Of a stretch of DNA of 62,233 nt, positions 1 to 9,084 are shown piece by piece. The DNA is from CAZESS01 sp964414415 (GTDB lineage: Archaea; Thermoplasmatota; E2; UBA202; DSCA01), in contig CAYPWJ010000008.1 of assembly GCA_964414415.1 (NCBI GenBank), positions 1 through 62,233 of the forward strand, in the 5' to 3' direction. The notes under the pieces are model-generated. The model worked only from the letters and a program-made list of their open reading frames with translations, ran no database searches and was not told where the DNA came from. Position 1 is the first letter of the stretch; every line of letters begins with the position of its first letter. The position numbers and the translations under genes were made by a program.

Positions 1-26
1 TATAGGAAGTCCATATTCACGCTGCT

Positions 27-449
27 ATGGCGCGGATGCATTCACGCAAAAAAGGTACGTCGTCATCGACGCATCCCGTAGAGCGAGATCACCCTGAATG
101 GTCGATGAGCCCGGCGGATATCGAGAAGCGCATCGTGGAGCTGGCCCGTGAGGGACAGTCGCAGGCACACATCGGTATCACGCTCCGTGACAGCTACGGG
201 GTCCCCGACGTCCGGGCGGCCACCGGCAAAAAGATGCGGGAGATACTGGCCGAGCATGACCTCGCCGGCGACCTGCCGGAGGATCTCGACACGCTGCTGA
301 CGAAGCGGGAGAACCTCAAGGACCATCTCGCCGACAATCCCCGAGATGTCGACAATCGCCGCAACCTGCAGCTCATCGAGTCAAAAATCAGGCGGCTGCT
401 CACATACTACAAGCGGGAAGGCGTCGTCCCGCAGGGCTTCCGCCTGTAA
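27..449 (+). CDS. rps15: 30S ribosomal protein uS15 (archaeal S15P/S13e type)
   Basis: Small-subunit ribosomal protein that binds the central domain of 16S rRNA. The 140-residue product begins with the archaeal MARMHSRKKG tail and continues with the S15 core (SPADIEKRIVELAREGQS near residues 28-45, and the LIESKIRRLLTYYK helix near 117-130). Length and N-terminal extension fit the archaeal and eukaryotic form, not the roughly 89-residue bacterial form. A tata stretch at the very left edge lies about 26 nt before the ATG, as in the leaderless genes of this window. The gene converges with the RNase H-fold gene, 2 nt away. Confidence 0.97.
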   Translation: MARMHSRKKGTSSSTHPVERDHPEWSMSPADIEKRIVELAREGQSQAHIGITLRDSYGVPDVRAATGKKMREILAEHDLAGDLPEDLDTLLTKRENLKDHLADNPRDVDNRRNLQLIESKIRRLLTYYKREGVVPQGFRL

Positions 450-451
450 CG

Positions 452-1189
452 TTATTTTTTTCGCTGTGCCTCTATCGCTGCATCCATCCCGATTTTTCCT
501 TGGAGGACCTGTTTCGCCAGCGTCTTTGAAATGGTGACGTCCTCGCTGGCGATGCGGCTCCGGCGTTGCACCTCCCGTATCTCGCCGTCCTTTGGCTCGA
601 CCGAGAGCCGTCGCTCGACCGGTGTTCCAGGGCTCAACGCGATGGCCGTCGCAGCCTGAATGTCGTCGTGGGTGTTGGGCGGCGTCGTCGATGTTTCATC
701 AACGATCTCGATGGGGACGTCGAGGTCGAGCAGCATGTTGATGATCCTGTTTCTGGTGAGCCGTGCACCGTGACCGACCCGGATGGTGATGTCCCGCTCG
801 CTCCATTTCTCGACGAACGAGCGAATGAGGTCGACTGCTGCCGCAGGCGACGCGCTGGTGCACCGGCGAAGCGCTCTGCCTTCGTCGAAGATGGCGATGC
901 CCGGTGTCGCCCCGGGGTCCACACCGATGATAATCTCCGCTGTGGCGCTCTTCCGGTGGAGAGCGACAAGTGCTGCGTCGATGAGTGCATCCATGTCCTG
1001 CCCGGGCTGACGGCATATCACGGTCGCCGATGCCGCCGTGGGCTGTTCCTGCTCAGTGGTGACGACTACCTCGACCGACGGGGGAACCGGCTCGTCGAAG
1101 CTGAGGGAGACGAAGGGCACGTTCCGCCGGTGGAGCGCCTGGAGAAGGTCGTGGTAGAGGACGAAGTCAGCGGTGAGCACCCCTATCAT
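452..1189 (-). CDS. RNase H-fold (RuvC/YqgF-like) protein of unknown role
   Basis: About 245 residues. The middle carries an IIIGVDPGATPGIAIFDEG stretch, the first strand and first acidic residue of an RNase H/RuvC-like fold. GHGARLTRNRIINMLLDL and NTHDDIQAATAIA follow, with acidic residues where later catalytic positions would sit. This resembles archaeal predicted RuvC-like nucleases of the COG2433 kind, but I cannot assign a substrate. I chose the ATG at 1189 (MIGVLTADF) because the TATA box at 1211-1218 is centred 25 nt upstream; in-frame ATG 1195 and TTG 1204 are alternatives. It converges with rps15. Confidence 0.7.
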   Translation of the reverse strand: MIGVLTADFVLYHDLLQALHRRNVPFVSLSFDEPVPPSVEVVVTTEQEQPTAASATVICRQPGQDMDALIDAALVALHRKSATAEIIIGVDPGATPGIAIFDEGRALRRCTSASPAAAVDLIRSFVEKWSERDITIRVGHGARLTRNRIINMLLDLDVPIEIVDETSTTPPNTHDDIQAATAIALSPGTPVERRLSVEPKDGEIREVQRRSRIASEDVTISKTLAKQVLQGKIGMDAAIEAQRKK

Positions 1190-1210
1190 TGGCATTTTTA
1201 ACAATGCTTG

Positions 1211-1218
1211 TTATTTAA
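1211..1218 (-). promoter_or_regulatory. TATA box for the RNase H-fold gene
   Basis: Reads ttaaataa on the minus strand, centred about 25 nt from the ATG at 1189. This implies a leaderless or nearly leaderless mRNA. Confidence 0.6.
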
Positions 1219-1388
1219 GATTACGGTCGCCGGCGGGCGTTCTGCCGATAAAACGCAAAGCATATAAACCGCGGGAGCGATATCGGTGCAAGGGCAAGGG
1301 GGAAAACGTCCTTTTTTCTAGATGGACGCCCATGTGCCGGGTGTCCGCCGTCCAGCTGAATGCATACAGCTGCGAGGCACCAGTCACT

Positions 1389-1396
1389 TTTTTATA
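1389..1396 (+). promoter_or_regulatory. TATA box for the C25 protease gene
   Basis: tttttata centred 27 nt before the ATG at 1419. This supports that ATG over the in-frame TTG at 1407. Confidence 0.6.
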
Positions 1397-1418
1397 GGGC
1401 CGCCTGTTGTCCAGCCAG

Positions 1419-3236
1419 ATGATATCCAAACACCTTGCTTCCCTGTTTGTGGTGTGTCTACTCATGGCTGGAAGCGTGGGCACCGTCTCCGTGCAGCAGC
1501 TTCCACAGGAAACACAGGAAACGTCTCCCGGCGGCCAGCATGAGGCTGTCACGGCAGCTGAAATCTACCGGTTTTCAGCGCCGGATATCGACGTCCGGAA
1601 CGACCGGATCACCGTCACGCTCGACGAGGCAACCTCCTCTGTCGGGCAGCCAGGTGCACCGCGCCTCCCCGTGGTCACCAAGACCTTCCGGCTTCCCTTC
1701 GGCACCTCCATTGGCAGCGTAACCGTCAGCTACGGCGGGGTGGAAGAACGACGGCTATCCCGGCCCGTCGAGCCAGTCGATGCGCCGCTGATACCCTCCA
1801 TCAACGCGGTGGAGCAACCGGCGGCATCCACCATCGATGCAACCAGCGTATTCCCGGAGCAGCGGTACAGCATCCGCCGCGGTGCTGGCCTCATCGACGG
1901 TGAACGCGCCACCATCGTGACCGTCAACCTCTACCCTGTCCAGCATCGACCGGCCAACGTCATCGCCACTGCCTCACGAGCCTCGGTCACCCTCAGCTAC
2001 ACTCCGCCGATGGAGCCGACGGAGACAGGCGACGACTACGACCTCCTCGTGCTGGCACCCACCGCATACGAGGAGGCGTTGCAGCCGCTCCTTGACTACA
2101 AGAACGAGCATGACACGCCGGCGACGTTGACCACGCTCGACGACATCCCCGAGGCGGGTGACGACGTGCAGGAGTCAATCAAGCTCTACATCAGGGACGC
2201 CATCGAGACCTGGGGGATCACGTCGGTCCTGCTGGTCGGCGGCGGCGTCGACGACGGCATCCGGTTCCCGGTGCGCTACGCCTGGATTCCCTCCGGCAGC
2301 TACGAGGAAAAATTCCCCAGCGATCTCTACTACGCTGACATCTACGACGCAAACGGCAGCCTGTCCACGTGGGACGCCAACGACAACGGCAGATACGCTG
2401 AATACCCCGATGACATGAGCGCGGTCGACGTCTACCCGGATGTCTACCTCGGTCGCCTGCCTGCAACGAGCGTGGCGCAGGTCACCGCCGTCGTCGATAA
2501 AATCATCGACTACGAGGAGCACAACAAGATGCTCGACAGCATCCTCCAGCTGGGCGGCGACACGTTCCCCGGCGACCCTGAAGGCGTCAACGAGGGCGAG
2601 TACGCCAACGAGCAGGTGCTGAAGCAGCTCCCCGGCTACGACGCGACGCAGCTGTGGGCCTCCACCGGCACGCTGAAAAAAGGAAAAATAATCACCAATT
2701 TTTATCGAGGCGCTGACTACGTTGACTTCTCCGGCCACGGCAGCCCGGTCAGCTGGGCGACCCACGCCCCGGGCGACGACAGCGTATGGCTCCCGAAGAA
2801 GACGCTGTATTCTCCCTACTCTGGATTCCTCTACGTGGACACCAGCTGGGTCTTCAACGTCAAGAAGCTCCCCGTCGTCGTACTCAACGCCTGTTCATGC
2901 AGCAAGTTCACCGCGACGCCGAACACCCTGGCCTGGTCGGTCGTCAAAAAACAGTATGGCGGGGCGATCGCCAGCTACGGCGCATCGGGCATCGGCTACG
3001 GCAGCAGCGGCAGCAGCGAGACAGACCGTCTCTTCGGCTGGATGGAGGTCCACCTGCTCAAGGGACTCCACGAGGACAAGGTCCTCGGTCTCGTCTGGGG
3101 CAACGCCCTGACTGAATATGCAAGCAGCTTCGAGCTCGAAGAAGTAGACTACAAGACCCTGCTGGAGATGTCGCTATTCGGCGATCCCACCCTGGCGATC
3201 GAGGACGGACCCGCCCCCGACACCCGCTGGCCATAG
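1419..3236 (+). CDS. Secreted gingipain-like cysteine protease (peptidase C25 family)
   Basis: A 605-residue exported protein. It has an N-terminal hydrophobic signal (HLASLFVVCLLMAGSVG), a beta-rich propeptide-like region to about residue 200, then the C25 catalytic region starting at DYDLLVLAPTAYEEAL. The family histidine is H440 in DFSGHGS and the nucleophile is C492 in VVVLNACSC; VLLVGGG and YPDVYLGRLPA are also family-typical. The gene ends soon after the catalytic domain, with no C-terminal sorting or type IX secretion domain as in Porphyromonas. It stands alone between convergent and downstream units, followed by a T-rich tract at 3256-3265. Probably degrades extracellular protein. Confidence 0.88.
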   Translation: MISKHLASLFVVCLLMAGSVGTVSVQQLPQETQETSPGGQHEAVTAAEIYRFSAPDIDVRNDRITVTLDEATSSVGQPGAPRLPVVTKTFRLPFGTSIGSVTVSYGGVEERRLSRPVEPVDAPLIPSINAVEQPAASTIDATSVFPEQRYSIRRGAGLIDGERATIVTVNLYPVQHRPANVIATASRASVTLSYTPPMEPTETGDDYDLLVLAPTAYEEALQPLLDYKNEHDTPATLTTLDDIPEAGDDVQESIKLYIRDAIETWGITSVLLVGGGVDDGIRFPVRYAWIPSGSYEEKFPSDLYYADIYDANGSLSTWDANDNGRYAEYPDDMSAVDVYPDVYLGRLPATSVAQVTAVVDKIIDYEEHNKMLDSILQLGGDTFPGDPEGVNEGEYANEQVLKQLPGYDATQLWASTGTLKKGKIITNFYRGADYVDFSGHGSPVSWATHAPGDDSVWLPKKTLYSPYSGFLYVDTSWVFNVKKLPVVVLNACSCSKFTATPNTLAWSVVKKQYGGAIASYGASGIGYGSSGSSETDRLFGWMEVHLLKGLHEDKVLGLVWGNALTEYASSFELEEVDYKTLLEMSLFGDPTLAIEDGPAPDTRWP

Positions 3237-3255
3237 CTCCTTTCTCCCTCCCCCC

Positions 3256-3265
3256 TCTCTTTTTT
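3256..3265 (+). terminator. T-rich terminator after the C25 gene
   Basis: A pyrimidine tract (ctcccccctctcttttttgcc, ending in T6) starts about 10 nt after the stop codon. This matches the oligo-T signals that end archaeal transcripts. Confidence 0.4.
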
Positions 3266-3278
3266 GCCGTCACAAACC

Positions 3279-3286
3279 TTTAAATA
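3279..3286 (+). promoter_or_regulatory. TATA box for nadA
   Basis: tttaaata centred 27 nt before the nadA ATG at 3309, implying a leaderless transcript. Confidence 0.65.
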
Positions 3287-3308
3287 ACGGCTCTGTTAGG
3301 CACACGAC

Positions 3309-4208
3309 ATGACCTCAAAGGCCGACCGGCTCCGGCAGCTCAAGGAGGAGCGCAACGCCGTCGTGCTCGCCCACAACTACCAGCGCCCAGAGATACAGGA
3401 CACCGCCGACTACCTCGGCGACTCACTGGGCCTCGCGAAGCAGGCGACGGAGACCGACGCGGACGTCATCGTCTTCTGCGGCGTCGACTTCATGGCCGAG
3501 AGCGCCAAGATACTCAACCCCGACAAGACGGTGCTGCTGCCCGACACCGGCGCACGGTGCCCCATGGCCGCCATGGTCGACCCCGAGCGGCTGCGGCGCG
3601 TCAAACGGGAGAAAGACATGGATGTCGTCGCCTACGTCAACACGACAGCCGAGGTCAAAGCCGCAAGCGACATCTGCTGCACCTCGGCAAACGCGGTCAA
3701 AGTCGTCGGCAGCATGCCCGACGGCGTCATCTTCGTCCCCGACACCAACCTCGGCCGCTACACCAAGCAGCACTTCGACGACAAGGACATCATGCTCTGG
3801 CCGGGCTTCTGCCCCACCCATCAAGGCATCGAAAAGACAGACGTCCTCAAGCTCAAGCAGCAGCATCCAGATGCAGAGATACTGGCGCACCCCGAATGCA
3901 CGCTCGAGGTGCTCGACATTGCCGATGGAGTCGAGTCCACCTCCGGCATGCTCCGCTACGCCCACGAATCACCGGCGGAGGAGTTCATCATCGCCACCGA
4001 GGAAGGCCTCGCCTACCGCATGCGGCAGGAGATGCCCGACAAACGGTTCTACACGCTCGACGTCGCCATCTGCCAGACCATGAAAAAAATCACGCTCGAC
4101 AAGACCATCGCCTCCCTCGAAAACATGCAACCGGCCATCGAGCTCGACCCCGACGTCATGGAAGCAGCGCGCGCCCCGCTGCAGCGCATGATGGACATGG
4201 GACGATAA
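3309..4208 (+). CDS. nadA: Quinolinate synthase A
   Basis: Condenses iminoaspartate with dihydroxyacetone phosphate to quinolinate in de novo NAD synthesis, using a [4Fe-4S] cluster. The 299-residue length is typical. Three cysteines sit in the conserved contexts for cluster binding: GARCPMAAM (near 87), SDICCTSANAV (near 120) and HPECTLEV (near 198). VLAHNYQRPEIQD at the N-terminus and SGMLRYA are also family motifs. No nadB or nadC lies nearby, so the partner genes are elsewhere or replaced by an aspartate dehydrogenase. Confidence 0.96.
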   Translation: MTSKADRLRQLKEERNAVVLAHNYQRPEIQDTADYLGDSLGLAKQATETDADVIVFCGVDFMAESAKILNPDKTVLLPDTGARCPMAAMVDPERLRRVKREKDMDVVAYVNTTAEVKAASDICCTSANAVKVVGSMPDGVIFVPDTNLGRYTKQHFDDKDIMLWPGFCPTHQGIEKTDVLKLKQQHPDAEILAHPECTLEVLDIADGVESTSGMLRYAHESPAEEFIIATEEGLAYRMRQEMPDKRFYTLDVAICQTMKKITLDKTIASLENMQPAIELDPDVMEAARAPLQRMMDMGR

Positions 4209-4210
4209 CG

Positions 4211-4312
4211 ATGAGCGAGACACCAGATGATAAACAGGAAACAAAAAAACTGATTGCCGAATACGTTAAATCGAGCAAGAAATCCCTGCGATACTGCGCT
4301 GAAAGACACTGA
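4211..4312 (+). CDS. Possible 33-residue protein after nadA
   Basis: An ATG 2 nt after the nadA stop opens a 33-codon frame, charged and Lys-rich, ending CAERH. No recognised family and no strong ribosome binding site. Its position directly behind nadA, before the next promoter, is the only support. It could be a chance frame. Confidence 0.25.
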   Translation: MSETPDDKQETKKLIAEYVKSSKKSLRYCAERH

Positions 4313-4356
4313 CCCCTCCACGGTGATAGCTGCCGGGCTGTCAACGAGTGTAATGT

Positions 4357-4365
4357 TTTTATAAA
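4357..4365 (+). promoter_or_regulatory. TATA box for the restriction-methylase gene
   Basis: ttttataaa centred 26 nt before the ATG at 4387. Confidence 0.6.
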
Positions 4366-4386
4366 CTCAGTTATTACCGTTTCTGG

Positions 4387-7300
4387 ATGGGGACGAAGGA
4401 ACCAGCGACGCCGGTCTACAGCAACCACAACCTGTTCTCCAATCATTTCCTGGAAAACCGGCTCTCCGACTTCGACGAATGGCAGGAGGATAAAGGCTGC
4501 CGGGAGCTCTACGAAGAGTTAAAGTCGCTCTACGACGACAACAAGTCAGTCATCGAGCGATGTACCGGCAACGAGGCGGAGCTGGAACGCGTGTTCATCA
4601 GACCTATCCTCGAGATGCTCGGTTTTTCGTTTACCGTGCAGGCGTCCATTCAGGACTCCGCGAAGCGGCCGGACTACGCGTTGTTCAAGGATGAGGAGGA
4701 CAAACGGGCGGTGTATGAGGACGAGGACAGCCCTGATTTTTATCAAAAAGCTATCTGTGTCGCCGACGCGAAGGCGTGGGACCGCAACCTTGATAAAAAG
4801 ACGGGTACGGGCACGTTCACCAACCAGAACCCGAGCTACCAGATAGACTACTACCTCCGGGAGACAGGCAAAGAGTGGGGCATCCTGACCAACGGCCGGA
4901 AATGGCGTCTCTACAAGGAAGAGGAGAGCCACCGGCTCGACACGTATTTCGAGGTGGATTTGGTCGAGTGCCTCGAGCGAGGGTCGGAGGCATTCAAGTA
5001 TTTCTATTTCTTTTTCCACCGTGATGCCTTTGTCGGCGGCGAGGACGCGTTTCTCAACCGCGTGTACCGGCAGAGCGCGACGTATTCGCAGAGCATCGGG
5101 GAAAACCTGGAGGACAACGTCTACAAAGCCTTGTTGTGGATGGCGAAGGGCTACTTCGCCGTCGGCACCAATGAACTCGAGAAAACAGAGGAGAACCTTG
5201 AAAGAGTCTACGCGAACTCTCTGATTTTTCTCTACCGGCTCATCTTTGTCCTCTACCTTGAGAGCAAGGGGTTTCTCCGCTCTGAGCGGATTCCATCCAA
5301 GTTCAGCAACTACGACATCACCCGGTTCGTGGACACCATCCTCGAGGAGATGGACAACGACACCCTCAACCCGTATGGCGGGTTGCACGCCTACAAGCTC
5401 AACCAGATCTTCAACCTCATCGACAAGGGCAGCCAGGCGCTCGGCATCCCGCGCAACGTGTTCTACATCCCGGCCTACAACGGCGGGTTGTTCAGCGACG
5501 AAAAACACCCGTTTATCTCGTTTACCAGGGAGGAAGGCAAAAAGATACAGGACAAGTATCTCGCCAAGGTCGTCGATTTTCTGACGCGGCCGGAGTCGCC
5601 GGAGCACAAGGGCAAAGGCCGGATTGACTACGCTGATCTGTCAATACGGCATCTCGGCGGCATCTACGAGGGCCTGCTGGAGTACAAGCTGCGGCGCGCC
5701 GATGAGGACCTGGTGCCGGTCAGGAAGAGCGGCTCGCTTGTCTACATGCCGCTGGAGGAGGCAGAGGAGCAGAACAAGCGATATCGGGAGAGCGAGGTCA
5801 TCCGTGAAGGCGAGATTTATCTCGCTACTGATAAGGGTGAGCGGAAGGCGACCGGCAGCTATTATACGCCGGATTATATCGTGCAGTACATCGTGGAGAA
5901 CACGGTCGAGCCGGTGCTCGAGGACAAGCTGGAGAGCTGCACGTCGGTTGAGGAGAAACGGGAGGCGATCTTGTCGACTAGGGTGCTGGACCCGGCGATG
6001 GGCTCGGGTCATTTCTTGGTGGAGGCGACGGATGTCATCGCGTCGAGGCTGGCGGAGGTAACGGAGCCGGAGGAGGACAAGCGGGACATAGATCTTGCGC
6101 GGCGGGAGGTGGTCAAGCATTGCATTTATGGCGTGGACTTGAATCATCTGGCGGTTGAGCTTGCGAAGCTGTCGCTCTGGATTGCGACGCTGTCGGAGGA
6201 CAAGCCCCTCACGTTTTTGGATCATCATCTCAAGGTCGGCAATTCCTTGATCGGCGCAGATCTGTATGACTTGAACCGGCATCCTGGGGAGGAGCCGGAT
6301 GAAGGGACATCTGACAAGATGGGGCAGCGGACGCTGGATGACGTGTTCGAGGAGACGGAGGGCACGGTTGACATCAAGGAGAACATGCGCCAGCTGCTGC
6401 GGATGTACCGGCGTATCATGGAGCGGCATGATGAGAAGCCGGATGACATCCAGGCGCAGACGGAGATCTTCCATGACTTGATGGATCATCAGTTCCGTCG
6501 GCGTTTCCATGTGCTGGCGGACGTACATACCAGCTATTACTTTGGCAACGATTTCAGCGTGGAGCAGTACCACGCGTTGTTGCGGGAGCTCCCGCCGGGC
6601 TCAAACTGGAACAATGTGGCTGGGGAGGGCTGGGTCCGCGCTGCTTCGGACAGCGTGGACGACCCGATGGATGGCAATCTTGCCGGGCAGAAGCATTTTT
6701 TCCATTGGCAGCTGGAGTTCCCGGAGGTCTTCTTTGACATCGACACCGGCACAGAAAAAGCAAATCCGGGCTTCGATGCCGTGATAGGAAATCCGCCGTA
6801 TGTCCGCATGGAGCAGATAAAACCACTTAAACCGTTTCTATCATCAAATTACCTAGTACACGATAGTAGGTCTGACCTGTATACTTACTTCATTGAACGT
6901 AGCATCGCTCTAAGTTCCTATCTTTACGGTGTAATTGTTTCTAACAAGTGGATGAGGGCTGGGTATGGCGAGAAATTACGGTCTTTTCTTTCCCGATATC
7001 AGATTCAGCAGATTATTGATTTCGGTGATTTAGAAGTATTTGAAGGTGTATCGACGTATCCAGCGATATTCATCATAGATGCAGGTCTACCAGCAGATCA
7101 CGAGATAATGGCCGCGAAAATCGATAACCTTAACTTTGAGTCGCTTTCCAGACGTGTATCTGATATTAAATTCTATGTATCTGCCGATGCGTTGGGAGAA
7201 GGAGTATGGTCTGTAGGCAATATAGAACAAGAAAAAATTAAAGTGGCTGTTCAACGTGACTCTTTGGATTTATCAAAGTTTCTCACAGAGGTTTATAAAA

Positions 7301-8595
7301 TAAACGATATCAAGGATGGCATTGGCAGAGGGATTGTAACTGGTAGAAATGAGGCATTTGTTATTGATGAAGAAATTAAGCAGAAATTAATCGAGAGGGA
7401 CAGTTCATCTGCAAAGATTATCCGCCCGTTTCTCAAAGGAACAGATATATCACGATATCATATCGGGGACCAACGACTTTACTTGATATATGCGAAAAAG
7501 GGGATTAACATAGATAGTTATCCAGCGGTAAAACAGCATCTCTTAAAATATAAAGAAACACTTGAAAACACTGCCACTGATGAGGAATGGTATGAGTTAC
7601 AACAACCTCAGGCAGAATATGTAAATTATTTTGATAACAAAAAAATCTGTTATCCAGATATTTCGAAGCGATGTAGATTTGCTATGGACACAAAAGGATT
7701 CTACCTCGCAAATACCTGCTACTTCATCCCGTCAGATTCTTGGATGTTGCTTGCGGTACTTAACTCAAATGTGATCAACTGGTTTTACCAATATGTAACA
7801 TCCGAGTATCGAGGTGGGTATCAGCGGTCGTTTACCAATGCCGTGAAAACACTGCCAATTCCAAAACAACTGCAAAACATTGAGCCTGTTAATATCAAGG
7901 AGGATGTCCCGCTGAACGAAATCTCAAAAACACCTGATACCCTTGGCGCTCTCGCGAAACGATTGAGCGCATTGGAGAATGAACGAACGTCCCTTAATAT
8001 CGGCTTGCTGGACTACCTAAGAATTTCCTCTGCTGGCAATACTACTGGAAAGACACTTAATCGGTGGGCTGTACCCCCATATGGCGTCGGGGACACTATA
8101 CTGAATGAGACAACCGGTAATCGCGATAATCTACGTGTTAGCAGTATCTCGTTTCAATTATCTGATGAGACGCTTACTCTCTTGCTCACCGTACGTTACA
8201 AGCCTGAAAGTCCAGATGAAGATGAAACAGACCAATGGGGCTATACGGAGACGGAGCCAATTCCGGCGATGGAGTTCCACGATTTGTCCGAGATGGAACA
8301 AGCGCTTGTGAGGGAGTTCGTGCCCCTGGCCGTCGAGAAAGGCGGCGGCTTCGCCAACTTCCGGAAAAAAGCCACCAAGACAAAGTCGCTGCTCGACCGG
8401 CTGGAGGCGCTGACGCTGCCACGATTGGATGACGTCGAGGACGGCCTCAAAAAGTATCTCGAGGTCAAACAACGGGCAGGGGAGCTCGACGAACAAATCA
8501 AAAAGACCGATGAGCTCATCGACCAGATCGTGTACCGGCTGTATGGGCTGACCGATGAAGAGATAGCTATCGTCGAAGACAGCGTCCAGCGGTAG
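4387..8595 (+). CDS. Type IIG (Eco57I-like) restriction-modification enzyme, single polypeptide
   Basis: A 1402-residue protein that should both cut and methylate DNA. The N-terminal nuclease part shows RPDYALF (D96) and VADAKAW (D127-x-K129), a PD-(D/E)xK signature with a following QxxxY. A helical connector leads to an N6-adenine methylase with motif I LDPAMGSGHFLVEA near residue 535 and motif IV IGNPPYVRM near 803. The rest should hold the target recognition domain, then a C-terminal helical stretch. From about nt 6815 to 8240 the DNA turns AT-rich with different codon choice, while both ends match the GC-rich chromosome. No separate specificity or helicase genes are adjacent. A PglX-like methylase is an alternative, but no BREX partners are seen. 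Confidence 0.87.
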   Translation: MGTKEPATPVYSNHNLFSNHFLENRLSDFDEWQEDKGCRELYEELKSLYDDNKSVIERCTGNEAELERVFIRPILEMLGFSFTVQASIQDSAKRPDYALFKDEEDKRAVYEDEDSPDFYQKAICVADAKAWDRNLDKKTGTGTFTNQNPSYQIDYYLRETGKEWGILTNGRKWRLYKEEESHRLDTYFEVDLVECLERGSEAFKYFYFFFHRDAFVGGEDAFLNRVYRQSATYSQSIGENLEDNVYKALLWMAKGYFAVGTNELEKTEENLERVYANSLIFLYRLIFVLYLESKGFLRSERIPSKFSNYDITRFVDTILEEMDNDTLNPYGGLHAYKLNQIFNLIDKGSQALGIPRNVFYIPAYNGGLFSDEKHPFISFTREEGKKIQDKYLAKVVDFLTRPESPEHKGKGRIDYADLSIRHLGGIYEGLLEYKLRRADEDLVPVRKSGSLVYMPLEEAEEQNKRYRESEVIREGEIYLATDKGERKATGSYYTPDYIVQYIVENTVEPVLEDKLESCTSVEEKREAILSTRVLDPAMGSGHFLVEATDVIASRLAEVTEPEEDKRDIDLARREVVKHCIYGVDLNHLAVELAKLSLWIATLSEDKPLTFLDHHLKVGNSLIGADLYDLNRHPGEEPDEGTSDKMGQRTLDDVFEETEGTVDIKENMRQLLRMYRRIMERHDEKPDDIQAQTEIFHDLMDHQFRRRFHVLADVHTSYYFGNDFSVEQYHALLRELPPGSNWNNVAGEGWVRAASDSVDDPMDGNLAGQKHFFHWQLEFPEVFFDIDTGTEKANPGFDAVIGNPPYVRMEQIKPLKPFLSSNYLVHDSRSDLYTYFIERSIALSSYLYGVIVSNKWMRAGYGEKLRSFLSRYQIQQIIDFGDLEVFEGVSTYPAIFIIDAGLPADHEIMAAKIDNLNFESLSRRVSDIKFYVSADALGEGVWSVGNIEQEKIKVAVQRDSLDLSKFLTEVYKINDIKDGIGRGIVTGRNEAFVIDEEIKQKLIERDSSSAKIIRPFLKGTDISRYHIGDQRLYLIYAKKGINIDSYPAVKQHLLKYKETLENTATDEEWYELQQPQAEYVNYFDNKKICYPDISKRCRFAMDTKGFYLANTCYFIPSDSWMLLAVLNSNVINWFYQYVTSEYRGGYQRSFTNAVKTLPIPKQLQNIEPVNIKEDVPLNEISKTPDTLGALAKRLSALENERTSLNIGLLDYLRISSAGNTTGKTLNRWAVPPYGVGDTILNETTGNRDNLRVSSISFQLSDETLTLLLTVRYKPESPDEDETDQWGYTETEPIPAMEFHDLSEMEQALVREFVPLAVEKGGGFANFRKKATKTKSLLDRLEALTLPRLDDVEDGLKKYLEVKQRAGELDEQIKKTDELIDQIVYRLYGLTDEEIAIVEDSVQR

Positions 8596-8619
8596 CAGCG
8601 CCGGCCGCACGCCTCTTCG

Positions 8620-9081
8620 TTACTCATCGCTCAGGTATGCGATGTCTTTTGACGGGTTAAAATACAGGCCGAGGTCATGGTGTACAAGGAAATCAACACC
8701 GATAATATTCGGCAGGTTAGCGGATTGCTGAGTGCTTCTGTCATCATCGCTATACGGCAACAGTACATACAACTCCGGTGGTTCCAGCGTGACGACCTCT
8801 CGCCCGCTTCTAAATTTAAATGATGCCGCTGTATGCAGTGGGTGACCCTTGTGTATCGCTCCGCCGATTGAGAGCTTTTTGAAGTCCTCCCTGTCGATTA
8901 CGCTGTTGACCGGCAATCCTGCCTTGTCGAACTCGATAAGGCTGATGTTGGTGGTCGGGCTGCCGGTGTCCACGAAGGCGGACACAGGCATAAACTTGTG
9001 CTGGCTTGGAAACTTGCACAAAAACCGGGTGAAGGGCTTCAATCCCCCGCTATATTCACGTATCTGTAGCTCGATACGCAT
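8620..9081 (-). CDS. Retropepsin-like aspartic protease
   Basis: 153 residues with a single retroviral-type aspartyl protease fold. SAFVDTGSPTTNIS carries the catalytic D38-T-G triad followed by Ser. NIIGVDFLVHHDLGLYF near the C-terminus matches the hydrophobic-hydrophobic-Gly motif and final strand of retropepsins. No signal peptide or membrane segment, so it is cytoplasmic and should act as a homodimer. It follows the DUF5678 gene by 3 nt and is probably co-transcribed. The substrate is unknown; the small upstream partner is one candidate. It converges with the restriction enzyme gene. Confidence 0.75.
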   Translation of the reverse strand: MRIELQIREYSGGLKPFTRFLCKFPSQHKFMPVSAFVDTGSPTTNISLIEFDKAGLPVNSVIDREDFKKLSIGGAIHKGHPLHTAASFKFRSGREVVTLEPPELYVLLPYSDDDRSTQQSANLPNIIGVDFLVHHDLGLYFNPSKDIAYLSDE

Positions 9082-9084
9082 CTT

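Noticed and set aside
1261..1317. TATA-like catataaacc followed by T6 at 1312-1317
   Set aside because: Spacing would leave a transcript of about 28 nt with no stable fold; nothing supports a real RNA here.
4546..5607. Long open frame on the minus strand inside the restriction-methylase gene
   Set aside because: It is opposite a full-length coding gene with clear motifs; the apparent protein is low-complexity and has no family features. GC-rich codon bias alone gives such antisense frames throughout the window.
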